From an uncultured Saprospiraceae bacterium (GTDB taxonomy: Bacteria > Bacteroidota > Bacteroidia > Chitinophagales > Saprospiraceae), in NCBI GenBank assembly GCA_937941095.1, contig CALDYJ010000016.1:1-45842 (forward strand): DNA of 45,842 nt, given 5' to 3'. The translations under genes were made by a program, and so were the position numbers. This document shows, piece after piece, positions 1 to 9,196 of this stretch; position 1 is the stretch's first letter; each line of letters opens with the position of its first letter. A model generated the notes under the pieces. The model did no database searches, was not told where the DNA came from, and saw nothing but the letters and a program-made list of their open reading frames with translations.

Positions 1-96
1 ACTTAGCCTCAAGTTAAAATAATTACAATTAAGGCCTCTAAACTAAGATTAAGATTTTACTATCTTTAGATAATAGAATACATCATCACTACATCA

Positions 97-3012
97 ATGC
101 CCAATTTTAACTACATCAACGCCACTACATCATTTAAGGCAAAAGGCATTGTAAGTATAATGTTTTATAGTATTTCCCTGTGTCTCACGCTATTACATGC
201 CCAAGACAAAGTAATTTCACAAGACTTTAGGCTAGGTTCTGCACAAGTGTTCAATCACACCAAGGATGAATACAAAGCTGGATCTCAAATTTGGGACGTC
301 AATTACAATGCGAGACATGTCTTTTTTGCCAATAATGGTGGCTTATTGTATTTTAATGGAATCGGATGGCAGATCACCACTACTCCAAACAATACCATTA
401 TGAGGAGTATTTGCATCGCTGAAGATGATAAGGTTTACATTGGAGCTCAAGATGAATTTGGCTATTTTAAACCAGGAATGGATGGGGACTACATTTTTCA
501 CAACCTTAAGGACAGCTTGAAAGAACAATGGTCCAATGTTTCGGACATTTGGGACATAGAAGAAATTAATGAGGACATTTATTTCAGCTCAGACAATTAT
601 GTCCATAAATTATCCCATGGTCAACTGACTCGTTTTGAAAAAAATTCGAACATCTCAAAAATGGCTGCCATTGGCAATGAAATTTGGTATCATGCCATCA
701 ACGAAGGAACATTCATCATAAAAGAGAATACAGAAAGACGGCTTGATGATGAGGGCTTCTTAAAAGGAAAGAAAATTGTTCAATTTCTATCATTTGGCGA
801 AAGCCAAAAGGTCCTGCTAATCACCGAAAAAAATGGTCTTTACCTCTATGATCAAAATAAGATAAGGCCATGGAAAACAAACGCTGACAGCTTTCTAAAA
901 AACAAATTGATCAGCTCCGCATTGTATGATGAAAAATATGGATTGATCATAGGGACTTATTTAGGAGGCTTTCTGAACATTAACCTAAAAGGTCAAACGA
1001 TCTTAAAACTCGATAAACAATCTGGTCTTTCGAATAATAACATCAACAGCATGAGCCTCACCCCAAATGGTATTTTGTGGCTAGGCACTAATAATGGTAT
1101 TTCTGAGATTGATCTCTCCAATGAGATAAGAAAATTTTATCCTGACAATGACTTAGAAGGAGCCATCTATGATATGACTGCTTGGAAAGGTAATTTGTAT
1201 TTTTCTACATCCAATGGCCTTTACAGCATACCTGAAAAAGATTATTACAACCCTTTACAAGAAATAAAGTTTTCTTTGGTGAATGGCACAAAAGGTCAGA
1301 CATGGGGAACAGATATCATAGGCGAGCAATTGTATTGTACTCACCATGAAGGCCCTTTCATAATTGATGTGGATAAAAATGAAGCAAAAAAAATTTCGGA
1401 AGAAAATGGAGCTTGGAAATTTATTCAACTAGATAATGAACACGTCGCATTAGGCACTTATACAGGAACGAGCTTATACAAGTTTAATGAAAATAAACAC
1501 TTAGTCTTTAAACGTAAAGTGAATAATTTTAATGAATCTTCAAGAATCTTGCTCTTTGATAAATTCAAAAATCTCTGGGTCTCCCACCCTTACAAAAACG
1601 TGTATAAGATAAGTTTTACCGACGATTTTAAAAATGAAACTTTAAAAGTATACACCAAAAAAGATGGCTTTGAAGTAGACCATAGAAACTATGTATACAA
1701 GATAAATGACCATTGTTACCTTACAAATGAAACTGGCATCTATGCCTATAATGAGGAATCAGATTCTTTCACCATTGCTGAAGATTTAAAAGATGAATTT
1801 GAAACTAATAATCATGTAAGGACATTAATTCAAGACAAGGATGTCATTTGGGCAATAACCAATAATTATACCTGCTCTCTAAAAATCAAAGCAAATGGTC
1901 TTAAGAATACCTTTGAAAAAACGGTGCTTAATAATTTGAATACAAATGCAGTTTACATAGGAGGTTTTGAAAAACTATTTCCTATCGATGATTACACGGT
2001 CTTTATACCTAGTGAATCTGGAATGATAGAACACAAAATCGACAATCAATTAGATGAATTCCTCAAAGTCAGCATTGAAAAAATCAGCCTACCCTTATTA
2101 AACGACAGTTTGGTTTACTCAAAATACTTTAATCAGGATCGAACAATAACTTTAAACCCCAATGAAAATGATGTAAAAATTACTTTTAAAAACTCATACC
2201 CTAACACAAGCAAAGCCTACGTTTACAGCACCAAGCTCAATGACTTAGATAATGATTGGACAGAATGGACATCTTCTAACATTAAAGAATACACCAACCT
2301 ATCTTATGGTGAGCATATTTTTCAAGTGAAAGTAAAAAATCACCACGGAAAAGAAAGTGAAATTAGGAAGGTGTCATTCCAAATTAAAAAACCATGGTAC
2401 ATAGGCTGGTTTGCCTACTGTCTATATGCTTTTATTTTAATAGCAACCTTATCAGCTATTTTCTTAATTCCAAGGAGAAAATACAAAGAAACAACTGCTT
2501 TATTAGAGAAAGAAAAACTAAAAAAAGAAGAAGAAATTAAAATCATTAAAGAAGAAAAATTATTAGATGATATCAAATATAAAAACCAACAACTAGCTAG
2601 CACAACTTTTCAGCTTTTACAAAGAAAACAAACCTTAAAAACATTAAGAACTAAATTTGATGAGCTAAACGAAAATGCCAACAATGCCTACATTAAAAAA
2701 GAATTAAATAAAATTCTTTCCATCTTTAGAAACGACATACGAATTGAAGATGATTGGGATAAATTTAGTTTGCATTTTGACCAAGTACATCAAGACTTTA
2801 TAAAAAATTTAACCCATAAATTTCCCGAACTGACCGCTAATGATCATAAACTATGTGCATATTTAAAAATGAACTTAAGCACAAAAGAAATTGCTCCACT
2901 ATTAAACATTTCGGTGAGAGGGGTTGAAATAGGGCGATATCGTCTAAGAAAAAAATTAAACCTTGATAGAAACATAAAGCTCAATGAATTTTTAAATCAA
3001 GATATATTTTAA
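97..3012 (+). CDS. Membrane-bound regulator: periplasmic propeller, Y_Y_Y domain, LuxR-like HTH
   Basis: A 971-residue one-component sensor. After an N-terminal signal/anchor (the lysines at 14 and 16 supply the positive n-region, so I keep the first ATG rather than the ATG at 160), about 650 residues of two-component-regulator-propeller repeats follow, for example the stretch NGILWLGTNNGISEIDL. A Y_Y_Y-type beta-sandwich follows (to about residue 765), then one transmembrane helix (about 771-792), a charged coiled coil, and a C-terminal helix-turn-helix around residues 929-955 (TKEIAPLLNISVRGVEIGRY) of LuxR/GerE type. There is no kinase or receiver domain, so signal sensing and DNA binding sit in one polypeptide spanning the inner membrane. 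This architecture is known in Bacteroidota ('triple tyrosine motif' proteins); ligands are often glycans but the ligand here is unknown. The next gene is 79 bp downstream. Function class is sure, target is not. Confidence 0.88.
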   Translation: MPNFNYINATTSFKAKGIVSIMFYSISLCLTLLHAQDKVISQDFRLGSAQVFNHTKDEYKAGSQIWDVNYNARHVFFANNGGLLYFNGIGWQITTTPNNTIMRSICIAEDDKVYIGAQDEFGYFKPGMDGDYIFHNLKDSLKEQWSNVSDIWDIEEINEDIYFSSDNYVHKLSHGQLTRFEKNSNISKMAAIGNEIWYHAINEGTFIIKENTERRLDDEGFLKGKKIVQFLSFGESQKVLLITEKNGLYLYDQNKIRPWKTNADSFLKNKLISSALYDEKYGLIIGTYLGGFLNINLKGQTILKLDKQSGLSNNNINSMSLTPNGILWLGTNNGISEIDLSNEIRKFYPDNDLEGAIYDMTAWKGNLYFSTSNGLYSIPEKDYYNPLQEIKFSLVNGTKGQTWGTDIIGEQLYCTHHEGPFIIDVDKNEAKKISEENGAWKFIQLDNEHVALGTYTGTSLYKFNENKHLVFKRKVNNFNESSRILLFDKFKNLWVSHPYKNVYKISFTDDFKNETLKVYTKKDGFEVDHRNYVYKINDHCYLTNETGIYAYNEESDSFTIAEDLKDEFETNNHVRTLIQDKDVIWAITNNYTCSLKIKANGLKNTFEKTVLNNLNTNAVYIGGFEKLFPIDDYTVFIPSESGMIEHKIDNQLDEFLKVSIEKISLPLLNDSLVYSKYFNQDRTITLNPNENDVKITFKNSYPNTSKAYVYSTKLNDLDNDWTEWTSSNIKEYTNLSYGEHIFQVKVKNHHGKESEIRKVSFQIKKPWYIGWFAYCLYAFILIATLSAIFLIPRRKYKETTALLEKEKLKKEEEIKIIKEEKLLDDIKYKNQQLASTTFQLLQRKQTLKTLRTKFDELNENANNAYIKKELNKILSIFRNDIRIEDDWDKFSLHFDQVHQDFIKNLTHKFPELTANDHKLCAYLKMNLSTKEIAPLLNISVRGVEIGRYRLRKKLNLDRNIKLNEFLNQDIF

Positions 3013-3091
3013 GCAATTCTCTTTTGGAGGAACTAAAAGATGCCTAATTGATGTTTGACCTTAAATTAGCAATACATTGAATGATCAGCAA

Positions 3092-3964
3092 ATGGATTTA
3101 AAAATTTCAGGCTACTCTACTGCCCTTTTCTCTACTTGGTTTTTCATTGAAGAACTGAGTTTACTCTTTGATGCCGGGGATGGTATAATGGCTAATCTTT
3201 TACAAAAGAGTAGAAAAATAAAGCATGTCTTTATATCTCATGCAGATAGGGATCACATCACTGGCTTATTGCAATTTAATCAGTTGAATGCCAATGAAGG
3301 CCGTCCAAATTATTACTACCCTAAGGATAGTGGTTCATTCCTTGCGTTGAAAAATTTTATGGACAAATTTGACCCTCATGTTTCTTCTGGTACTTGGATA
3401 CCATTAAATGGACATTCAGAAATTGAAATAAAAAATCAGATTTTTGTTGAGGCCTTTATAAATGATCACATTAAAGTCCAAGATAAGCAGTGCAAAAGTT
3501 TAAGCTATGTAGTCCATCACAGAAAGTCCAAACTTAAAGAAGCCTTCAAAGACCTAAGCAATGATGAAATTAAAAAAATTGCTTTGGACAAGGGAAAATC
3601 TTTTATCAGTGAAGAACATTCTAAAAAGATTTTAGCTTATTCGGGCGACTGCCCAATTGGCAATCAAGAAAAATGGGATGGTACTCAAATACTCATTCAT
3701 GAAGCAACCTTTTTAAACATGGATAACATTGTTGAAAATAATGCTCATAAACATTCTTTATTAGAAGATGTCATTAAAATGGCTGCAGAAATCAAAATTG
3801 AAACCCTGGTATTAAGTCATTTTTCTGTGCGATATAAAAAGGAAGAAATTGATGCAGCAATACGAAAATATTGCAAAGCGTATAAGTTGAAAATACCAGT
3901 ACACCGCATTTTACCCGGGCAATTTGCGAAAAATATTTTGACCGCTTCTCCAATTAATGCTTAA
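3092..3964 (+). CDS. RNase Z-like MBL-fold metallo-hydrolase
   Basis: A metallo-beta-lactamase-fold hydrolase of 290 residues, related to tRNase Z (which trims the tRNA 3' trailer). The metal motif is S-H-A-D-R-D-H (H50, D52, D54, H55): the usual HxHxDH of RNase Z has its second His replaced by Asp. Later motifs fit the family: YSGDC (metal Asp), LIHEATF, a KHS near the expected position, and LSHFSVRY. I chose the ATG at 3092; an in-frame TTG at 3077 would add five residues, and the ATG at 3081 is out of frame and closes quickly. Length is normal for bacterial RNase Z. It could be a divergent RNase Z or another MBL phosphodiesterase; the substrate cannot be decided from sequence. It converges on the TraB-like gene with a 17-bp gap. 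Confidence 0.8.
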   Translation: MDLKISGYSTALFSTWFFIEELSLLFDAGDGIMANLLQKSRKIKHVFISHADRDHITGLLQFNQLNANEGRPNYYYPKDSGSFLALKNFMDKFDPHVSSGTWIPLNGHSEIEIKNQIFVEAFINDHIKVQDKQCKSLSYVVHHRKSKLKEAFKDLSNDEIKKIALDKGKSFISEEHSKKILAYSGDCPIGNQEKWDGTQILIHEATFLNMDNIVENNAHKHSLLEDVIKMAAEIKIETLVLSHFSVRYKKEEIDAAIRKYCKAYKLKIPVHRILPGQFAKNILTASPINA

Positions 3965-3981
3965 GTTTTTTAGACATTTAA

Positions 3982-4863
3982 TTAATAAATCGGAGTTAGC
4001 GTATAACCAGCTTTACGCAATAAATTTACTACACCATTTTTACCAGCTAGATGACCTGCTCCTACCCCAAAAAAGACTTTTTGATCTTTGGCAAGTGCTC
4101 CGATTTTAGGTATCCAATTTTTATTTCTACTATCCAACATTAATTTTTTAAGGGCTTCTTCTCCATGAAAATAATCTTCAAAGACCTCATACAAAGCTTG
4201 AGTATTTTCCTCTGCATAATAAGTGATCATCTCTTGAAGTAATTTAGCCATTTCTTCTTCTTTATATAACATCTCCAAAACACCCTCAATTTGATCTTGG
4301 TAAGGAATAACATCAAAAATGTTCATCTGTTCTTCAACTTCTTCTAAACCTAAGACCTCCATATTTTTAGAGGCCGCCATCTCTAAAAAAGTTCCTTCAA
4401 AACTTGCTGATTCTTCACCAATCAATCCATTTACCAACATGCTAGAAATCATAAAAGGTTTTGTCCTTTCGAAGGCCGCAATGCCAGTGCCTACAACTTC
4501 TAAAAGCTCTTCATCTAATGCTTCATAATCCTTTTTCTTCATCAGAGATTTGATGGTATCATCCCCTTTCATGTTCATGTGTTTTGCCATAGCTTCTCCT
4601 AGTGTTGGGTCATCCATATCTAATTCTAAGACCAATTGTTCACAATTTTCAAAAGCCTTCTTAACTTTATCTTTGAGCAGAAAATCTTTTTTAGGAAGAA
4701 TATGAAAAGTGCCATAGAGGTAAGAATCTTGTATTCCATCCCCTTCAATTTTGTACAGCAAAGTATTTTCTTTTACATCAAGTTGCTGTGCGCAAGAATT
4801 AAGGATGCAAAACCCAATGATGAGTGAAAATAAAATTGAAAATTTTGTTTTAAAGCTATTCAT
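3982..4863 (-). CDS. TraB/GumN family lipoprotein
   Basis: A 293-residue protein of the TraB/GumN family (PF01963-like), a widespread family of putative metalloproteases or hydrolases whose bacterial role is poorly known. Visible hallmarks are the N-terminal YLYGTFHILPKKD motif (G-T-x-H), the following LVLELDMDDP, and a C-terminal GVGAGHLAGKNGVVNLL motif (GxxH then G-G-x-x-x-L-L), then the typical GYTLTPI ending. The signal peptide ends in the lipobox LNSC with Cys24, so the mature protein is predicted to be lipid-anchored. The 185-bp region to the sigma gene is non-coding and probably holds divergent promoters. No partner gene is obvious. Confidence 0.85.
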   Translation of the reverse strand: MNSFKTKFSILFSLIIGFCILNSCAQQLDVKENTLLYKIEGDGIQDSYLYGTFHILPKKDFLLKDKVKKAFENCEQLVLELDMDDPTLGEAMAKHMNMKGDDTIKSLMKKKDYEALDEELLEVVGTGIAAFERTKPFMISSMLVNGLIGEESASFEGTFLEMAASKNMEVLGLEEVEEQMNIFDVIPYQDQIEGVLEMLYKEEEMAKLLQEMITYYAEENTQALYEVFEDYFHGEEALKKLMLDSRNKNWIPKIGALAKDQKVFFGVGAGHLAGKNGVVNLLRKAGYTLTPIY

Positions 4864-5048
4864 GTCATGATTTATATCTGAGGAAATAAATGTTATCTAA
4901 TTCATTAGTAGCGAAAGATTATGAATTATTACATTTCTTTATTTTTTTTAATGATTATTTTAAGTAATCTAAGCTTTGGAATCCCTGCTCTTAAAATAAA
5001 ATACAACAAACTTGTAATAATCTCTATAATTGAGTTACTAATAATTGG

Positions 5049-5561
5049 ATGAGTCAAGATTTTAAAGACATAGTAGCTAAACACCATGGTATATTTTATA
5101 AAATAGCCAGGGCTTATACTATAGAGAAGGCAGATTTTGATGATCTCTATCAAGAAATGCTGATTCAAATCTGGAAATCTCTTCATAATTTTAAAGAGGA
5201 ATCAAAACTTTCTACTTGGATCTATCGAGTTTCTTTAAACACGGCTCTTACTTTTCAAAGGAAAGAAAAAAAGAAAATACCAATCAAGCAATTAAATGAA
5301 TTCGAAAACATTGACCAGTTAAACAAAGCAGCATTTGAGAAAACCAACATTAAGGAAGAAAAAATTGAATTGCTTTACAAATGCATCAATCAGCTAAAAA
5401 AAGACGAAAGAGCTATTATTCTGCTTTACTTAGAAAATAAAAAGTATGAAGAAATAGCACTGATCATTGGTTTAAAATCAAGTCATATTGGTGTCAAGAT
5501 AAATAGAATAAAAGCCAAATTACATAAGCTATTAAAAGCAAATGATTATGCCGGAATTTGA
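5049..5561 (+). CDS. ECF-type RNA polymerase sigma factor
   Basis: A 170-residue sigma-70 family factor of extracytoplasmic-function type. Region 2 is visible in the first 75 residues (DDLYQEMLIQIWKSLHNF, then STWIYRVSLNTAL), and region 4 in the C-terminal 60 residues (YEEIALIIGLKSSHIGVKIN, the recognition HTH). It would redirect RNA polymerase to a stress or surface regulon. It overlaps the next gene by 20 bp, so the two are translationally coupled, as sigma/anti-sigma pairs commonly are. The downstream protein is membrane-bound but not a recognised anti-sigma. No FecI/FecR/TonB partner lies nearby. Confidence 0.92.
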   Translation: MSQDFKDIVAKHHGIFYKIARAYTIEKADFDDLYQEMLIQIWKSLHNFKEESKLSTWIYRVSLNTALTFQRKEKKKIPIKQLNEFENIDQLNKAAFEKTNIKEEKIELLYKCINQLKKDERAIILLYLENKKYEEIALIIGLKSSHIGVKINRIKAKLHKLLKANDYAGI

Positions 5562-6153
5562 CCTAATTGACATTTGGCAAAAAGCAGATGAAAAAGCTTC
5601 AGACCATTATGTTCATATCGAAAAGAGCGTTGTAAAAATGGCTAAGGCAAAGTCAAAAGACCTTTTGTCAAAAATAAAAAGAAACATGCTCATAGAATGG
5701 CTAATAAGCATTGCTATAGGTATTGTCTTCATTATCCAATTATGGAATCATGATTACCGTACAGAAATGATCATAGCGTTTTTAAGCCTATCATTAATTG
5801 TGTTGTGGCCTTATTTATCATTATTAAATAAAATAAAAAAATCTTCAGACAGCAATGTCCTTGTCGGCCTAAAGAACTACGTGCAAATCCTCAATCTTTT
5901 CATCAAACGATTAAAACTATTAATATACATCATCAGCCCAATCACATTAATAGGTAGCTATCTTCTCGTGGTTTATTCGTATGGTAAAAGTCCCGTCGAA
6001 GTATTTATCGACAATTGGATTCCTTTAGCATTTGTTTTTATTATTTATATACTGGCTCATGTGTTCATTGGAATCATATGGTACATTCCTAAGCTGTACG
6101 GGAATCCAAAGAAAGAAATTGAAAAGATTATTATCTCCATTGAAAATGGATAA
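5542..6153 (+). CDS. Four-helix membrane protein coupled to ECF sigma factor
   Basis: A 203-residue protein of unknown family. An acidic/amphipathic N-terminus of about 45 residues (PEFDLIDIWQKADEKASDHY) precedes four hydrophobic segments, roughly at residues 50-70, 75-95, 127-147 and 155-178. It begins inside the 3' end of the sigma gene (ATG 5542; ATG 5548 is an equally good start). The position, coupling and cytosolic-looking N-terminal segment before the membrane helices suggest an anti-sigma-like regulator that sequesters the sigma factor at the membrane. That is inference: I see no zinc-binding anti-sigma motif (HxxxCxxC). Confidence 0.75.
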   Translation: MIMPEFDLIDIWQKADEKASDHYVHIEKSVVKMAKAKSKDLLSKIKRNMLIEWLISIAIGIVFIIQLWNHDYRTEMIIAFLSLSLIVLWPYLSLLNKIKKSSDSNVLVGLKNYVQILNLFIKRLKLLIYIISPITLIGSYLLVVYSYGKSPVEVFIDNWIPLAFVFIIYILAHVFIGIIWYIPKLYGNPKKEIEKIIISIENG

Positions 6154-6222
6154 GTATTTCGAGATTCTTTATTAAACTTATTTCTCATTTTTATCTTACT
6201 TTAGTCTTTAAAATAAGACGAC

Positions 6223-9195
6223 ATGCGAAGCCTGCTTTTTATCCTTTTTATTGCTGCATCTATAGATTCTGTTGCACAAAATTTTGATTTTTCCGCTTTC
6301 CAATTTCGTCATCTTGGCCCTTACAGAGGAGGAAGAGTTACTGCAGTAGCGGGAAGTGCTCAACAAAACAATGTCTTCTACATGGGTTCAACTGGAGGAG
6401 GCGTATGGAAAACAGAAGATTATGGCATAAGTTGGAATAACATTTCAGACCCATACTTCAAAACTCCTTCTATCGGAGCTATTTCTGTGTGTGATAAAGA
6501 TCCAAACATCATTTACGTAGGAACAGGTTCAGATGGACTTAGAAGTAATGTCATAAGCGGTAAAGGCATTTACAAATCCAAAGATGAAGGAAGCACGTGG
6601 GAATTTATCGGATTGAAAAACACTGGTCAAATCGGCGCTCTTGAAATTCACCCTAGTGATCCAAGTACTGTTTATGTCGCTGCCATTGGACAAGCCTTTC
6701 AAGCCAATGAAGAAAGAGGTGTTTATAAAACCGTCGATGGAGGAACTACCTGGAAACAAGTACTAAGTTTATCGGATACGACAGGATTTGCAGACTTAGA
6801 ATTTGCACCAGACCAGCCAAATACAATTTATGCGGCAGCTTGGAGAGCAGAAAGAAAACCTTGGACCATTATAAGTGGTGGACAAGAAAACGGAATTTAT
6901 AAAAGTGATGATGCGGGTGCTAGTTGGAATAAAATTGACAATGGATTACCTAAGCTAAAAGGTAAAATTGATTTAGCGGTTTCAAAAGACAATCCTGATT
7001 TATTGTATGCCTTGATCGAAGCGAGAGATTCATTAGGTGGCTTGTATAAATCTCGTGATAGAGGGCTAAGTTTTGAACAAGTTTCTTATAAACCGGATTT
7101 CGTAGCGCGCGCTTTTTACTATACAAACTTAGCCGTTGATCCACAAAATGCTGACAAAGTGTACATCATCGGAACAGGCTTTCATCTTTCAAATGATGGT
7201 GGCAAAACTTGGAAAGGATTGACTACCCCTCACATAGATCATCATGATTTATGGATCAATCCATTAGATTCAAACCTAATGATCCAATCCAATGATGGAG
7301 GAGCAAATGTTTCTACAAATGGAGGACTTACATGGTCCCACCAATTCAATCAATCAACTGCAGAAATTTATCAAGTAGAAGTAGACAATCAATACCCTTA
7401 TTGGCTTTATGGAGGCCAACAGGATAATTATTCCGCTATTGCTGTTCCAAGTTTACCACCTCACAAACATCAAGCAGGAAGTGTCGGCCTCATCATGGAT
7501 GTAGGTGGATGTGAAACCGGACCAGCAGTACCGCATCCAACTAATCCTGACATTGTTTATGCAAATTGTAAAGGACGATTTAGTGTGTACAATAAAAAAA
7601 GTGGGCAAGAAAAAAGGTATGATGTCGAAGGCTACTACATGTATGGGCATAACACTAAAGACTTGCCTTTACGCTTTCAACGCGTGGCACCAATTCATAT
7701 TTCACCACACGATCCAAGCATTATTTATCATTGTTCTCAATACGTTCATAAAACCTTGGATGAAGGCAAAACATGGGAAAAGATATCTCCAGACCTAACT
7801 GCATTCGAAGCCGACAAACAAATGCGATCAGGTGGACCTATTACTAATGACATTACTGGCGAGGAATTCTACAGCACTATTTACTCCATTCAAGAATCAA
7901 AAATTAGTAAAGGGCATATCTGGGTAGGCGCGAATGATGGCCCTATTCATCTCACAACAGATGGCGGTTTAAACTGGGCAAATGTTAGCCCAAAAGAGTT
8001 GCCAAGCGGTGGAAGAGTTGATGGAATAGAACCTTCACAACACAAAACAAATAAAGCCTATGTAACTGCCTTAAGGTATCAACTTGGAGATTGGAAGCCA
8101 TATATATATAAGACTGAAGACAATGGGCTAAACTGGAAAAAAATTGTAAATGGCATCCCTGATGATCATCCTGTCCGAGTAATTAGAGAAGATCCAAACA
8201 AAGAAGGCGTATTATATGCCGGAACAGAATATGGATTATTCATTTCTTTAAATGATGGAGAAGAGTGGCAATCTTTTCAAAATAATTTGCCCATTACTCC
8301 GATTACTGATTTAAAAATTCATAGAGGTGACTTAGTCATTTCAAGCATGGGAAGAGGATTTTGGATGGTAGACAATATTAAAACCATAAGCCAAATCCCT
8401 ACGAAACTAAAGAAACATTTACTTTTTGAACCAAAAGATACTTACAGGTATAGGTATAAATCATTTGGAGGCGTAAGAGAAGTAGCCCCAAGTCCTAAAT
8501 ATCCTGTTCCCGGTGTGCTTATTGATTATTACTTAAAAGAAAATGTCTCCAATATAAAGCTTGAAGTTTATGATGATGCGAATAATTTAGTCAGAAGCAT
8601 TCGGCCTTCGAAAAGCAACTTAGAAACAAAATATGACATGAGCACAAATCAAACTACTGTGTCTTTTTCTGACAAGCTGAATAACAAAATGGGTATGCAT
8701 AGATTCATTTGGGACATGAGACATTTTGGCCCATGGGACGAATCAAAAGAAAAGGCATTTGCAAAAGGCCCCTTAGTTTCTCCAGGAACCTACAAAGTTC
8801 GATTACTCATTAACAAAGAAGTTAAGGAACAATCTTTTGAACTAAAATTAGATCCAAGGATTCAAGACGTAAGTTTAAGAGATTGCAAAAAACAAGAAGA
8901 CTTGGCTTTACAAATCGTAGACCTAATCTCAAAAGCCAAAAAAACAGCTGCTGACATTATTAAGCATCCTTCTTATCTAGACAATCCATTGCTTGTGAAT
9001 GCTTATGATAAATTAGTGCGAAAAAAAGGAAGTTATACCCAACCCCAATTGATTTCACAAATTCAATATTTAAGTGGTATTGTCAATCAAGCTGACCAAA
9101 TACCAGGGAATGATGCTTTTAAAAGATTTGAACAACTAAAGAAGGAGTATGAAGAACTTTTAAATAAGCTCCCTCAACAATTTAATAAAGAATAA
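6223..9195 (+). CDS. Secreted Asp-box beta-propeller protein (VPS10/BNR-like)
   Basis: A 990-residue exported protein with signal peptide MRSLLFILFIAASIDSVAQ. About ten or eleven Asp-box/BNR-like turns recur through residues 60-700 (KTEDYGISW, KSKDEGSTW, KTVDGGTTW, KSDDAGASW, SNDGGKTW, STNGGLTW, KTLDEGKTW, TTDGGLNW, KTEDNGLNW), indicating one or two beta-propellers of the sortilin-VPS10/xyloglucanase type. The last ~250 residues form a separate domain (beta-rich then helical). This layout matches the large Bacteroidota family annotated as 'VPS10 domain-containing' or 'glycosyl hydrolase'. No catalytic acids can be assigned with confidence, so enzymatic activity is not claimed. No T9SS sorting domain is seen; it may be periplasmic. 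It converges with the response regulator with a 1-bp gap. Confidence 0.88.
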   Translation: MRSLLFILFIAASIDSVAQNFDFSAFQFRHLGPYRGGRVTAVAGSAQQNNVFYMGSTGGGVWKTEDYGISWNNISDPYFKTPSIGAISVCDKDPNIIYVGTGSDGLRSNVISGKGIYKSKDEGSTWEFIGLKNTGQIGALEIHPSDPSTVYVAAIGQAFQANEERGVYKTVDGGTTWKQVLSLSDTTGFADLEFAPDQPNTIYAAAWRAERKPWTIISGGQENGIYKSDDAGASWNKIDNGLPKLKGKIDLAVSKDNPDLLYALIEARDSLGGLYKSRDRGLSFEQVSYKPDFVARAFYYTNLAVDPQNADKVYIIGTGFHLSNDGGKTWKGLTTPHIDHHDLWINPLDSNLMIQSNDGGANVSTNGGLTWSHQFNQSTAEIYQVEVDNQYPYWLYGGQQDNYSAIAVPSLPPHKHQAGSVGLIMDVGGCETGPAVPHPTNPDIVYANCKGRFSVYNKKSGQEKRYDVEGYYMYGHNTKDLPLRFQRVAPIHISPHDPSIIYHCSQYVHKTLDEGKTWEKISPDLTAFEADKQMRSGGPITNDITGEEFYSTIYSIQESKISKGHIWVGANDGPIHLTTDGGLNWANVSPKELPSGGRVDGIEPSQHKTNKAYVTALRYQLGDWKPYIYKTEDNGLNWKKIVNGIPDDHPVRVIREDPNKEGVLYAGTEYGLFISLNDGEEWQSFQNNLPITPITDLKIHRGDLVISSMGRGFWMVDNIKTISQIPTKLKKHLLFEPKDTYRYRYKSFGGVREVAPSPKYPVPGVLIDYYLKENVSNIKLEVYDDANNLVRSIRPSKSNLETKYDMSTNQTTVSFSDKLNNKMGMHRFIWDMRHFGPWDESKEKAFAKGPLVSPGTYKVRLLINKEVKEQSFELKLDPRIQDVSLRDCKKQEDLALQIVDLISKAKKTAADIIKHPSYLDNPLLVNAYDKLVRKKGSYTQPQLISQIQYLSGIVNQADQIPGNDAFKRFEQLKKEYEELLNKLPQQFNKE

Positions 9196-9196
9196 T

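Noticed and set aside
4929..5186. 85-codon minus-strand open frame between the TraB-like and sigma genes
   Set aside because: More than half overlaps the sigma factor gene on the opposite strand, and the AT-rich start region easily gives random open frames.
7505..7798. 97-codon plus-strand open frame
   Set aside because: Out of frame within the Asp-box propeller gene; no independent evidence.
6223..9195. Assignment as a specific glycoside hydrolase
   Set aside because: Asp-boxes show a propeller fold only; no catalytic acid pair could be identified.
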